58,911 nucleotides of DNA. It comes from Dehalococcoidia bacterium. GTDB taxonomy: Bacteria; Chloroflexota; Dehalococcoidia; Lucifugimonadales; UBA3495. The translations under genes and the position numbers were made by a program. The stretch covers positions 1-58,911 of the forward strand of contig JAKUQE010000011.1 in the NCBI GenBank assembly GCA_022450395.1, written 5' to 3'. The notes below the pieces were generated by a model. That model did not search any database, was not told the DNA's origin, and saw nothing but the letters and a program-made list of their open reading frames with translations. Shown one piece after another: positions 49,864-58,911 of the stretch (its first letter is position 1; each line of letters starts with the position of its first letter).

Positions 49864-49882
49864 GCTCTCCCATTGGGAGAGG
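49864..49882. repeat. CTCTCCC-ATT-GGGAGAG palindrome with 'accagggtgaggg' flank
   Basis: Same family as 7675..7697 (CCCCTCTCCC-ACT-GGGAGAGGGG). Confidence 0.6.
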
Positions 49883-49981
49883 GACGGACCCGATGACATC
49901 GGGACCAGGGTGAGGGCCAGCCCTTCCTACCCCTCCCTATCAGCGGTAGAATGTCCCCAGAATCCTCTCCGAGGTGACAAT

Positions 49982-51106
49982 ATGCCCGAATCCAGCGATG
50001 TCATTATCGTCGGCGGTGGCGCCGCCGGTTGCTCCGTGGCCTATCACCTGGCCCTGGCCGGTGTGAAATCAACCGTCATCGAAGGGCAGGGGGTGGCCAC
50101 CCAGGCTTCAGGGTTCTCGGCGGGAGGACTGAATCCGCTCCAAGGAACGGGGATTCCCGGCCCGTTGGGTCCTCTGGCGATGGAATCCTACCTGATGCAC
50201 CTGGACCTGTTTGGCCAACTCCAAGACGATACCGGTATCGATTACGATGGCCGCATCATCTCCCTTCTCAAAGTCGCTTTCGATGACGAGGATCTGGCCG
50301 ATCTTCAGGAAACCGAGGACGTCTTCGCCCCCGTAGATGGCTTCGACGCACGGTGGCTGGACACTCGGGAAGTGTTGGAACTGGAGCCTCGCGTCTCTCC
50401 CAAAATAATTCGCGGCCTGGTAGCTAGGGGCAACGCCGCGATGGACAGCTACAAATACACCCTCGCTCTGCTTCGATCGGCCGAGAAGATGGGGGCATCC
50501 ATCCGTTCCGGAACGGTCGCCGGTTTGGAGAGGGACAACAGCCGGATAACCGGGGTACGTTTAAACGATGAAACTATTTCATGCGGGCAAATCGTGCTGG
50601 CCATGGGTCCTTGGTCCCGGAAGGCCGAGGCCTGGCTGGACGCCTACATACCTGTGGACCCACTTAAAGGCGAGATAACGAGGATGGAACTCCCCGGGGC
50701 CCCATTGAACCACGACCTATCAGGGGGTGGCGGCTCCTTGCACCCCAAGCCCGACGGGCTGGTCTGGTGCGGCACCACCGAGGAATGGCGGGGATTCGAC
50801 AAAGAGACCAGCACGTCGGCCTACCAGTCCATACTTGAAGGAGCGGTCCGCCTGGTCCCCGAGATGTCCAAGGCCCGGCTTTCGCTGCAGACCGCATGCT
50901 TGCGTCCCGTCACCCCCGACTGGCTGCCCATAATCGGCCGGGTCCCCGGTTGGGATAACGTGTACCTGGCTACCGGTGCCGGAAAGAAGGGCATTCTTTT
51001 GAGCCCCGGCATCGGTAAATCGGTAGCCGACCTTATGACCCAAGGCGAGACCTCGCTTTCCATCGGCCCTTTTAACCCATCCCGGTTCACCCCCAACGGT
51101 TTTTGA
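49982..51106 (+). CDS. FAD-dependent oxidoreductase (DAO family)
   Basis: SSDVIIVGGGAAGCSVAYHLALAGVKSTVIEGQGVATQASGFSAGGLNP...RPVTPDWLPIIGRVPGWDNVYLATGAGKKGILLSPGIGKSVADLM. Confidence 0.92.
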   Translation: MPESSDVIIVGGGAAGCSVAYHLALAGVKSTVIEGQGVATQASGFSAGGLNPLQGTGIPGPLGPLAMESYLMHLDLFGQLQDDTGIDYDGRIISLLKVAFDDEDLADLQETEDVFAPVDGFDARWLDTREVLELEPRVSPKIIRGLVARGNAAMDSYKYTLALLRSAEKMGASIRSGTVAGLERDNSRITGVRLNDETISCGQIVLAMGPWSRKAEAWLDAYIPVDPLKGEITRMELPGAPLNHDLSGGGGSLHPKPDGLVWCGTTEEWRGFDKETSTSAYQSILEGAVRLVPEMSKARLSLQTACLRPVTPDWLPIIGRVPGWDNVYLATGAGKKGILLSPGIGKSVADLMTQGETSLSIGPFNPSRFTPNGF

Positions 51107-51108
51107 TA

Positions 51109-51486
51109 ATGCCAAGCAATATCGTGATCACCGCCGGATCGATACGCCTTGAGGCCGAGTTAAACGACACCTTCACCGCCCAAGCGATCCGGAATATTCT
51201 GCCCCTTACCGCGGCGGCCAATACCTGGGGAGACGAGATTTATTTCTCGATACCGATGACCCTGGAATTGGAGAACGGCCAAGAGGTGGTTGAGATGGGC
51301 GACCTGGGCTATTGGCCTCCCGGACGGGCGTTTTGCATCTTCTTTGGGACCACTCCGACCAGCCAGGGTGACGAGATCCGCCCCGCCTCAGCGGTTACGG
51401 TCGTAGGCAAAGTGCAGGGCGAAGTCACCACATTGAAACAGGTGAGCGCCGGCGAACAAGTGTCGATAGAGGCCGCCACCGAGTAG
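51109..51486 (+). CDS. Cyclophilin-like fold protein (TM1367/DUF3830-like)
   Basis: MPSNIVITAGSIRLEAELNDTFTAQAIRNILPLTAAANTWGDEIYFSIP...MGDLGYWPPGRAFCIFFGTTPTS. Confidence 0.8.
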   Translation: MPSNIVITAGSIRLEAELNDTFTAQAIRNILPLTAAANTWGDEIYFSIPMTLELENGQEVVEMGDLGYWPPGRAFCIFFGTTPTSQGDEIRPASAVTVVGKVQGEVTTLKQVSAGEQVSIEAATE

Positions 51487-51675
51487 CGTGCGGGAAGAGA
51501 TTCGTCGATCCTGAGAAGCCCGGAATCCATCGGCCTGTTCGCCTATGGAGCAATCTCCACCTACCAGCTCTAACGGACTACCTTTCTCGGACCGCTGCAC
51601 ATATAAATCTTGGATGCATTCCAGCCCAATGACGTGGTAAACTGCCCTTAGTCCCACTGCCAAGGGGGGTCCAGG

Positions 51676-53877
51676 TTGTTAAGCGTCTTCAATACCCTGA
51701 CCAAACAGATCGAAGAGATCCAGCCCATCAAGCCCGGCTTCATCAGCATGTACACCTGCGGTCCAACGGTGTACCGGGACGCCCATATAGGCAACCTGCG
51801 GACCTACTTGATGGCCGACTGGATCCGCCGGGTGTCTGAGGCCAACGGCCTCCAGGTTTACCACATCAAGAACATAACCGACGTGGGCCACATGCGTCAG
51901 GAGTTGGTGGAAACCGGTGGCGACAAAGTGATTCTGGCGGCCCTCGCCGAGGGCCGGACCGTTGAAGACATCACCAAGTATTACGCCGATATCTTCCACC
52001 GGGACGAGGCCCGCCTAAACATCAAGGAAGCTCACGTGTTCCCGTGGGCAACCGAACATATCACTGAAATGGTATCCATCGTGGAACGTCTGATGGCCAG
52101 CGGATACGCCTATGAAAACGGCGGTAACATCTACTACGAAGTGGCCAAGTTCCAAGACTACGGCAAGCTGTCCAGAAACACCGGAGCGGACCTGCTTGAA
52201 GGCGTACGAGCCGAGGCCGACCCTCTGAAGCGCGACCCCAGAGATTTCACCCTTTGGAAGGCCGCCGAACCGGGCCGTGACCTGAAATGGGCCAGCCCCT
52301 GGGGAGACGGTTTTCCCGGCTGGCACATCGAATGCTCCGCCATGGCCGAAAAATATCTGGGCCAAGAATTCGACATCCACACCGGGGGAGTGGACAACAT
52401 ATTCCCCCACCATGAGGACGAGATCGCCCAGAGCGAGGCCGCCTTCGGCAAGCCTCACGTGCGATATTGGGTCCACGCCCAACACCTGCTGGCCGACGGG
52501 GCCAAGATGGCCAAATCTTCGGGCAACGTATTCCTTCTTGATGAACTGATCTCCCGGGGGTTCGCTCCCCTGTCCTTCCGCTACCTCTGCCTGACGATTC
52601 GCTACCGCCACCGGATGAACTTCACCTTTACCTCGCTAAAGGCCGCCGAAAAAGCGCTGACCAACCTCCGCCACCGTATCTGGGTTTGGAAGGGGTTGCC
52701 CCCGCTGGACGAGCTTCCTCCCGAGACAGACGAGTGGCGCCAGAAATTCTGGTCCGCGGTGGAAAACGATCTGGACATGCCGGCGGCGCTGGCACAAACA
52801 TGGGACATGGTGCGCTCCAGCCTTCCCGGACAAGCCAAGTTAGCGCTGCTGTTGGAGTACGACAGCATCTACGGCCTTGACCTGGATCAAGTACCGGTGG
52901 AATACGCCGTGCCTGAACCGGTAGCCGCCTCGGTGGGCCAGCGGGGCAGCCTGCGCCAGGAGGCCGATTACACGGCCGCCGACGCCCTGCGCGCCGACAT
53001 TCTCTCCAAGGGGTTCCTGCTGGAAGACACCCTGGAAGAAGCGCGTATCCGCCCCAAGACACCCTTGGAACAGCAACGAGAGCGTTGGGCCTCAGTCTCG
53101 TCCTCCCGTGAAGTGGAGTCGCTTCTGGATCAGCCCGACAAATACGACTTTTCCTTCGTTCTCAACGCATACGGCCATCCGGGAGACGTGGAGCGTTGCG
53201 TCAGCAGCATGCTCAAGTACTCGGGAGACTACTCCAGCGAGATAATCGTCGTGGACAACGGGTCCACCGACGGCACGGCCGAATGGCTAGAGGAATTCCA
53301 ATCCTCCCACGACACTTTGCGGGTGATCCACTGCGACCACAACGTGGGAGACGCCGCGGGGAAGAATATCGCTCTCAAGCAAAGTCTAGGCCGAAACATA
53401 ATCATGTTGGACGGCTCGACCGAGATCGTCGGCAACATCCTCGACCCCATCGGGCAACGGCTGGCCGAAGAGTCGATCGGCATCTTCGGACCCTATGGCT
53501 TGTCCACGGATGACCTACAGCACTTTCATGAAGAGGTGGAGGAAGGGGAGGCCGATGCCATGCAAGCCTACTGCATGACGTTCCGGCGGGAATTAGTGTC
53601 TACCGTTGGACTGATGCGGGAGTGCTTCCGCTTCTACCGTAACTTGGATATAGACTACTGTTTCCAGTTCAAAGACAAGGGATATCGCATCGTCTCGGAC
53701 GGATCCCTGCCCTTTGTCCGGCACGAGCATCGGCAATGGACCGAACTGGACGAGAATCAGCGGGATGAGCTGAGCCGAAAGAACTTTGGGCGCTTCCTTC
53801 GAAGGTGGGGTAACCGTCCTGAGCTGCTTATCGCCGCGGACGCCAAAGGATTCGGCTTCCAAGGCACTCATCACTGA
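51676..53877 (+). CDS. cysS: Cysteinyl-tRNA synthetase with C-terminal family-2 glycosyltransferase domain (GT part about 53137..53877)
   Basis: CysRS: MLSVFNTLTKQIEEIQPIKPGFISMYTCGPTVYRDAHIGNLRTYLMADW...KMAKSSGN. GT2: FSFVLNAYGHPGDVERCVSSMLKYSGDYSSEIIVVDNGSTDGTAEWLEEF...IIMLDGSTEI. Single continuous frame. Confidence 0.9.
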   Translation: MLSVFNTLTKQIEEIQPIKPGFISMYTCGPTVYRDAHIGNLRTYLMADWIRRVSEANGLQVYHIKNITDVGHMRQELVETGGDKVILAALAEGRTVEDITKYYADIFHRDEARLNIKEAHVFPWATEHITEMVSIVERLMASGYAYENGGNIYYEVAKFQDYGKLSRNTGADLLEGVRAEADPLKRDPRDFTLWKAAEPGRDLKWASPWGDGFPGWHIECSAMAEKYLGQEFDIHTGGVDNIFPHHEDEIAQSEAAFGKPHVRYWVHAQHLLADGAKMAKSSGNVFLLDELISRGFAPLSFRYLCLTIRYRHRMNFTFTSLKAAEKALTNLRHRIWVWKGLPPLDELPPETDEWRQKFWSAVENDLDMPAALAQTWDMVRSSLPGQAKLALLLEYDSIYGLDLDQVPVEYAVPEPVAASVGQRGSLRQEADYTAADALRADILSKGFLLEDTLEEARIRPKTPLEQQRERWASVSSSREVESLLDQPDKYDFSFVLNAYGHPGDVERCVSSMLKYSGDYSSEIIVVDNGSTDGTAEWLEEFQSSHDTLRVIHCDHNVGDAAGKNIALKQSLGRNIIMLDGSTEIVGNILDPIGQRLAEESIGIFGPYGLSTDDLQHFHEEVEEGEADAMQAYCMTFRRELVSTVGLMRECFRFYRNLDIDYCFQFKDKGYRIVSDGSLPFVRHEHRQWTELDENQRDELSRKNFGRFLRRWGNRPELLIAADAKGFGFQGTHH

Positions 53878-54233
53878 CCCATTATTTGCCATGGCTCTCC
53901 GGATAGGACCGCCGCGCCCGAGGCTTTTCTCCCCGCCACCGGGATTATTCTGATTAGAGATAGTTTTCACGTCTCACACGGCAAGTTTTGAATATCATCT
54001 TGATGCTGCCTAAACGGTTACGCTTGCAATAGTGACGTACCTTACGCAATCTGGCTAACGTTCACATTAGGGGCCCAGCGAATGCCCACCGCCATAATGA
54101 GTTATCCACCCTTTATGGATACTTATCCAGGCCTACTCATCCTATTGACGGCACTATGGCTGGATGCTAGAGTCCACGCAGGCTCCAATACCCCGGTTCA
54201 CCAGCCAATTGGTTGGCTCCGGAGTACCTGCCG

Positions 54234-55214
54234 ATGACAGAAATCTCAGAACAGTTATTGGCGGGCGACAGGCGCATACTCTCCCGAGTAATCTCCCAAC
54301 TAGAAAGGGGCGCCCCGGAAGCTGCCCAGGTGCTCAAGGCCATTGACCACCACACAGGTGGCGCCTATACCGTGGGGATCACAGGCCCACCTGGGGCCGG
54401 CAAAAGCACGATGGTCGACCGGCTCACCCAGTTGCTGCGGCAAGAAGGGTTAAAGGTCGGCATAATCGGGGTAGACCCCACGAGCCCTTTCACCGGCGGA
54501 GCTATCCTCGGGGACCGCATACGAATGCAGCGCCATTACCTGGATGACGGAGTCTTCATCCGTAGCGTGGCAACCCGTGGGCACACAGGGGGAGTGCCCA
54601 GAATCGTCAAGGGGATGGTACGGCTCTTGGACGCCTGGGGGACGGACGTGGTACTGGTGGAAACTGTGGGCGTCGGGCAGTCGGAGCTCGGCATCATGGA
54701 GGTTGCCGATACCGTCTTGGTGACGATGATGCCCGAATCTGGCGACGCCATTCAGACCCTAAAAGCTGGCATCATGGAAATCGCCGACATCTACGTGGTT
54801 AACAAGTCGGACCGTGATGGTGCCGATCAAATGGCGGCCGCAATAAGAGCAAACCTGGGGTTGGACTCTTCCCATCGAGACTGGGACCCTCCCATATTAA
54901 AGACCCAGGCCCTCTCCGGTGAAGGCATGGAAGCGCTCTGGTCTAAAGTTCAAGAGCATCGGGATTATCTGGCATCCTCCGCGAAACTGGTCGAACTTCG
55001 AGCCCAGCGGCGCAAGCAAGAATTTCTGGAGGCGGTGGAGGAGGAGGTGGGACGCAGATTGAAAGCCTTAGTCGAGGGTGACCCAACCTTGATTGCGATG
55101 TTGGAGAAAGTGGCCGGCAAAGAAGCGGAACCGTTTTCTTCAGCAATAGACTTCCTGGCCAAGTTCAACGGACCAACTGGATTGCTCGGCTCTTTATTTA
55201 CCAAGGAAGATTAG
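54234..55214 (+). CDS. meaB: MeaB/ArgK-type G3E GTPase (methylmalonyl-CoA mutase-associated)
   Basis: VGITGPPGAGKSTMVDRLTQLLRQEGLKVGIIGVDPTSPFTGGAILGDRIRMQRHYLDDGVFIRSVATRGHTGGV...VVLVETVGVGQSELGIMEVADTVLVTMMPESGDAIQTLKAGIMEIADIYVVNKSD. Confidence 0.93.
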   Translation: MTEISEQLLAGDRRILSRVISQLERGAPEAAQVLKAIDHHTGGAYTVGITGPPGAGKSTMVDRLTQLLRQEGLKVGIIGVDPTSPFTGGAILGDRIRMQRHYLDDGVFIRSVATRGHTGGVPRIVKGMVRLLDAWGTDVVLVETVGVGQSELGIMEVADTVLVTMMPESGDAIQTLKAGIMEIADIYVVNKSDRDGADQMAAAIRANLGLDSSHRDWDPPILKTQALSGEGMEALWSKVQEHRDYLASSAKLVELRAQRRKQEFLEAVEEEVGRRLKALVEGDPTLIAMLEKVAGKEAEPFSSAIDFLAKFNGPTGLLGSLFTKED

Positions 55215-55326
55215 ACTTCCCGGCGTCCGGCTTCCCGGATAAAACCGTGAAATCTGGTGAGATACCCTCGCTGTCTCCTTCTGGAGAACTGCGATAATTA
55301 ATCGGTCTCACCTTCGGAGTTTTGAC

Positions 55327-55962
55327 ATGATATTTGGTGTTGATCTCAGAGCCTCGCCAAAGCGTCCCAGTTCGGTAGTAGCCTTGGATGACGGGGCACA
55401 CCTGTCATTCCTCAGTAGCTTCAGCGACGACAGCGAGCTTTTGCAAATGGGGGAAACCCACAAACCCAGCTTGATCGCCATTGGGGCCCCGCTGAGTCTG
55501 CCCACCGGTCTATGCTGTTTGGAAACCACCTGCTCCTGCCAAACCATAACTCCCCAGAAGAAGGGCCGTCAGGCGGAATTGGAGCTTTCCCGCATGGGCA
55601 TAAGCTGCTTCTTCACAAACAAGCGCTCGATCATCCGCACATTGATCTACCGGGGCATCGACATCAGCCGTAAATTAACCGAACAGGGTCATACAGTGAT
55701 TGAGGTTTATCCCCACGCCACCAAGACGATCCTCTTCGGCGACAAAGTGCCTCCGAAAAGCAGCCCCGGCAGTTTGCCTTTCATGAAAGACAACCTCACA
55801 CCTTTGGTGAAGGGCCTGGACAAACACGTGGACGAGTTGGACCGAAATACCTGCGACGCGGTTATAAACGCCTACACCGCCCTGCTCCACTTCCAGGAGA
55901 AAACCGATATGTTGGGCACCGGTGAAGAAGGGTGGTTGGTTCTGCCTCGCCTGCCCCGCTGA
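55327..55962 (+). CDS. DUF429-like predicted nuclease-fold protein
   Basis: MIFGVDLRASPKRPSSVVALDD...LIAIGAPLSLPTG...IEVYPHATKTILFG...LDKHVDELDRNTCDAVINAYTALLHFQ...WLVLPR. Confidence 0.7.
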   Translation: MIFGVDLRASPKRPSSVVALDDGAHLSFLSSFSDDSELLQMGETHKPSLIAIGAPLSLPTGLCCLETTCSCQTITPQKKGRQAELELSRMGISCFFTNKRSIIRTLIYRGIDISRKLTEQGHTVIEVYPHATKTILFGDKVPPKSSPGSLPFMKDNLTPLVKGLDKHVDELDRNTCDAVINAYTALLHFQEKTDMLGTGEEGWLVLPRLPR

Positions 55963-55981
55963 ATTCCGCCCCACTAACATG

Positions 55982-56012
55982 ACTCACCCTTGGAAAGCGG
56001 CCAAGGGTGAGT
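55982..56012 (+). terminator. Hairpin ACTCACCCTTGG-aaagcgg-CCAAGGGTGAGT after the DUF429-like gene
   Basis: Perfect 12-bp stem; no strong T-tract, so terminator function is uncertain. Confidence 0.4.
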
Positions 56013-56312
56013 TGACCCCCGCTAGTTAGTTGCCTAGGTTCTCCCTCAACCCCACCGAATCAAGAGCGATCGTGTCTTATTCTTTATCTATGGAAAACCA
56101 CACCGCCAAAGTTGCCGCTTAATGCCCCTGCGCCGGTTCGAATAGTAGCCTTCCGGGCCAAACGTTTCGCCCTAGCGCCGGTCTGCGGGGAGAGCCTCAA
56201 CCGGACACCGAACGTAACTCCCGGAAGAATCCTTGATTTAACGCTCAAACCGAGCTTAGACTAGATGTAGGGGATAGCGATTGGCCCTAGATTTCCCGGG
56301 AGGCACAGTGTT

Positions 56313-56747
56313 TTGGAATTGAACATAAATGCGAACAACGTCGACGTAAATAAACAACTCCGGGCACATATCGAACGGAAATTTGGCGGCCTCATCCGGC
56401 ATCTCCCAGCTATATCCAGTGTGCAGGTGGAGTTGTCCTCCCAGCCGACCCGCTCCCAAGACGACCGCATGACGGTCCAGGTGACATTGAACGTGGGCGG
56501 CTCATTGCTCCGGGCTGAGCAACGGGCGGCAAACGCCATAGAGGCAGTCAATCTGGTGGCCGGAGTTCTGGATAGAAGAATCGAGCGTTACAAGAGCCGG
56601 ACCTACCGCAGCGAGAGAGCCAGGCAGGTCGTCCCGCTGGGGGCCCAGCAAGCCGAGGACGATTCCCGAGTCCCGGCTTACGACGGAAGCGAAGTATTAA
56701 GCGCCGGCAATCTGGTAAGAGTCAAACGATTTCAGATGAACCCATGA
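56313..56747 (+). CDS. hpf: Ribosome hibernation promoting factor / RaiA-type N-terminal domain
   Basis: MELNINANNVDVNKQLRAHIERKFGGLIRHLPAISSVQVELSSQPTRSQDDRMTVQVTLNVGGSLLRAEQRAANAIEAVNLVAGVLDRRIERYKSR; TTG start after GGGAGG. Confidence 0.9.
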   Translation: MELNINANNVDVNKQLRAHIERKFGGLIRHLPAISSVQVELSSQPTRSQDDRMTVQVTLNVGGSLLRAEQRAANAIEAVNLVAGVLDRRIERYKSRTYRSERARQVVPLGAQQAEDDSRVPAYDGSEVLSAGNLVRVKRFQMNP

Positions 56748-56887
56748 CGGTGGAGAAAGCAGCCTTCCAGATGCAACTTCTGGGCCATAAGTTCTTCATG
56801 TTTATGAACACTGAGTCCCACGAGTATAGTCTGCTTTACCGGCGCGACGACGGCGACTTGGGGATGGTCCAGCCAGAATCCGCCTGA
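56744..56887 (+). CDS. Separate ORF encoding the HPF C-terminal (S30AE_C-like) domain, ATGA-overlapping the N-domain ORF
   Basis: MTVEKAAFQMQLLGHKFFMFMNTESHEYSLLYRRDDGDLGMVQPESA*, matching the C-terminal domain of long HPF (M..eEAi.qMellgH.FfvF.n.et...vvYRR.DG.yGlI.p). Confidence 0.8.
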   Translation: MTVEKAAFQMQLLGHKFFMFMNTESHEYSLLYRRDDGDLGMVQPESA

Positions 56888-56911
56888 GCCAAATCAACCG
56901 CCGAAACGCAA

Positions 56912-56962
56912 GAGGGCCGCGCTACCCTATCTTATTCGGGTGAAGCGCGGCCCTCATTTTGT
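56912..56962 (+). terminator. Rho-independent terminator after hpf
   Basis: GAGGGCCGCGCT (56912-56923) pairs with AGCGCGGCCCTC (56944-56955), followed by ATTTTGT. Confidence 0.75.
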
Positions 56963-57002
56963 CTTGATCGTCCTAACCAGACATTGTGGATACTAAACTG
57001 GC

Positions 57003-57875
57003 CTAACTGTTTCCGTCGTTCCCGTCCTTAGAGTTGCCCATGCCCAGGAAGCCGGACAGCATCGACGTGAACTCCATGGGGAATATCCACTTTGTCGATG
57101 GACTATTCCCCAAATCCTTTAGGGTTTCAAAGTATTGCAAGCTCATCGTCTTAGCGTCAACGGAGTTAGCTACCTGGTTGATATTATCCAATGCCGAACT
57201 GAAACCCTGGGCCCGCAGCAACTGGGCTTGCTGTTCCCCCTCCGCTCTAAGGATCACCGCTTGGCGCTCGCCCTCGGCTTCCAGGATGGCCGCTTGCCTC
57301 TCGCCCTCGGCCCGGTTGATCTGAGATTGGCGCTGCCCTTCCGACTCGGTGATGTCGGCAGTCTTGATGGCCTCGGCGGATTTCTCCCGTTCCATCGCCG
57401 CTTTCACCCCCTGGGGAGGGTCGATCTCATTTACGGCCACACCCTGCACTTTCACGCCCCAGCGTCCGGTGTTTTGGTCCAGCGAGATCTGGAGTTCGTT
57501 CTGTATCCGTTCCCGTTCGGCCAGGGCCTCAGCCAGGGTAATGTTTCCTATGATTGACCTCAGTTCGGCCACCGCCAATGCCCGCACGGCGGCCCGGTGG
57601 TCGGCGACATTCATAACGGATTTTTCCGCTTCGTCCTCCACCACTTTGAAATAGAGGACGAAGTCCATGTCCACCACCACGTTGTCCTTGGTGATGTATT
57701 TTTGAGTGGGCACTCGGTCTACCTGCTCCCTGGTGTCCACCAAGCGCCCGGTGTACATGATAGGAATCAGGAAACGGAACCCAGGTTGGGCAACGACTTG
57801 TAGGCGCCCCCACTTCAATATCACCAACCGTTCGTACTGCTTAACTACAACTATGCCTGTCGCCATGATTACCAC
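57003..57875 (-). CDS. SPFH/band 7 family protein (stomatin/prohibitin-like)
   Basis: IVVVKQYERLVILKWGRLQVVAQPGFRFLIPIMYTGRLVDTREQVDRVPTQKYITKDNVVVDMDFVLYFKVV...EADREKSAEAIKTADITESEGQRQSQINRAEGERQAAILEAEGE type repeats. Confidence 0.93.
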   Translation of the reverse strand: MVIMATGIVVVKQYERLVILKWGRLQVVAQPGFRFLIPIMYTGRLVDTREQVDRVPTQKYITKDNVVVDMDFVLYFKVVEDEAEKSVMNVADHRAAVRALAVAELRSIIGNITLAEALAERERIQNELQISLDQNTGRWGVKVQGVAVNEIDPPQGVKAAMEREKSAEAIKTADITESEGQRQSQINRAEGERQAAILEAEGERQAVILRAEGEQQAQLLRAQGFSSALDNINQVANSVDAKTMSLQYFETLKDLGNSPSTKWIFPMEFTSMLSGFLGMGNSKDGNDGNS

Positions 57876-57891
57876 CTAATGAGGGAATCCT

Positions 57892-58911
57892 TCATCTATT
57901 CGTATCATCTGACGGTGATACCGTCAGAATCAAGCCGTCAACCTTGATTACTTTGACTGGTTCGCCTTGTGGGATAACGGTACCATCTTGGCTGACCGCT
58001 GTCCATGTTTCGTCTCCCAGTCGCACCAGGCCTCGAGGCGCCAAATCGCTGGCAACAATACCGGCTGAGCCCAGCAATACCGCATCGGCCGATCCGATTG
58101 TCGCCATTCGGGAGGAATAGATCGACCTAACGATAAAAAGCACGGCAAGCGCCAAGGTAGCAGCCATTCCGCCAATGAGCCACAGGCTCACCGACACCTC
58201 TGGCAAAGTCGGAGACCTATCGCCAAATTGGCTGAACAGCAGCAGACCGCCGACAACAAAACTGATGATTGAACCGACGCCGAGGATGCCGAACCCACTC
58301 ACTTGGGTTTCCAGTATCACCAAGACCACCGCCAGCAAAACGAACACTACCCCCGCCCAGTTAACTGGCAGATTACCCGCCGCCAGAAACGCTAGCAGCA
58401 GGCAGATAGCTCCGACTACCCCCGGGGCGATGAGGCCGGGGTTAAACAACTCAATGACCAGGCCCAGACTACCCAGAGTAAGCAGGATAAAAGAGACGTT
58501 GGGGTCGGATATAACCTCTAAGAACAACTCCAGCAGATTCTTGCCGAATCGCCTCGGTTCAACATCCCGCGTGTCCAGAGTCCTAGATCCACTGGAAGTC
58601 TCCACTTCCAACCCATCCACTTTGGCCAGCAGGCTGTTAAGGTCTTCGACGATGAAGTCCACAATATTGAACTCCACCGCTTCATTGGCGCTGAATGAAG
58701 CTGCCTCCCTCACCGTTTCCTCAAGTTTCTCTTCATTGCGGCCCCGCTCTTGGGCGATGCTGCGGATCAGGGCGGCGGCGTCGTTCTCAATCTTACTTGC
58801 CAGGGTTTCCCCCAAGTCTCGTCCGGTAGAGGAAACCGGCGTGGCCGCCCCGATGTTGGTCCCGGGCGCCATGACGGCAAAGTTAGCGGCAGCGGTGATA
58901 AACGTGCCAGC
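57892..58911 (-). CDS. NfeD family protein (ClpP-class protease plus C-terminal OB domain), 5' end outside window
   Basis: Frame is open to the window edge (AGTFITAAANFAVMAPGTNIGAATPVSS...), TM cluster and C-terminal NfeD OB domain (GSAGIVASDLAPRGLVRLGDETWTAVSQDGTVIPQGEPVKVIKVDGLILTV); adjacent to SPFH gene. Confidence 0.92.
   Translation of the reverse strand, partial: AGTFITAAANFAVMAPGTNIGAATPVSSTGRDLGETLASKIENDAAALIRSIAQERGRNEEKLEETVREAASFSANEAVEFNIVDFIVEDLNSLLAKVDGLEVETSSGSRTLDTRDVEPRRFGKNLLELFLEVISDPNVSFILLTLGSLGLVIELFNPGLIAPGVVGAICLLLAFLAAGNLPVNWAGVVFVLLAVVLVILETQVSGFGILGVGSIISFVVGGLLLFSQFGDRSPTLPEVSVSLWLIGGMAATLALAVLFIVRSIYSSRMATIGSADAVLLGSAGIVASDLAPRGLVRLGDETWTAVSQDGTVIPQGEPVKVIKVDGLILTVSPSDDTNR

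Noticed and set aside
52015-52611. 198-aa minus-strand ORF
   Set aside because: Antisense to cysS.

Overview
This looks like a bacterial chromosomal segment of moderately high GC. It is rich in catabolic and hydrolase genes: flavin monooxygenase, ring-opening amidohydrolase, LigAB-type dioxygenase, crotonases, thiolase plus OB-fold protein, amidohydrolase, hyuAB. It also carries a histidine biosynthesis cluster (hisZ-like, hisG, a Zn-PLC-like gene, hisD, hisC, hisB), birA, a cysS, meaB/argK, HPF/RaiA, and stomatin plus NfeD at the right edge. The gene content resembles SAR202/Dehalococcoidia-type Chloroflexota, but that is inference only. The most interesting signal is recoding and interruption of reading frames. 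(i) A UGSC-family protein is split by an in-frame TGA at the exact U of D-U-G-S-C, with a perfect 7-bp hairpin whose loop G lies 20 nt after the TGA, which fits a bacterial SECIS. (ii) About 1.6 kb downstream, a small membrane ORF with a good ribosome-binding site has two consecutive in-frame TGA codons where MerT-like proteins typically have Cys-Cys, again with a hairpin in the SECIS distance window; this is a candidate Sec-Sec (UU) protein. (iii) Four otherwise intact ORFs (spermidine synthase/TPR, LLM monooxygenase, pseudopilin/NHL, GAF histidine kinase) are each split by exactly one in-frame TAG. (iv) HPF is split into N- and C-domains by an ATGA overlap. (v) A response regulator has lost its phospho-acceptor segment. 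Other points: CysRS fused to a family-2 glycosyltransferase, decayed gene fragments (TrmH/SpoU, PQQ sugar dehydrogenase, a duplicated lipoprotein 3' end), and several dispersed palindromic repeats. No tRNA, rRNA or CRISPR was recognised by eye.
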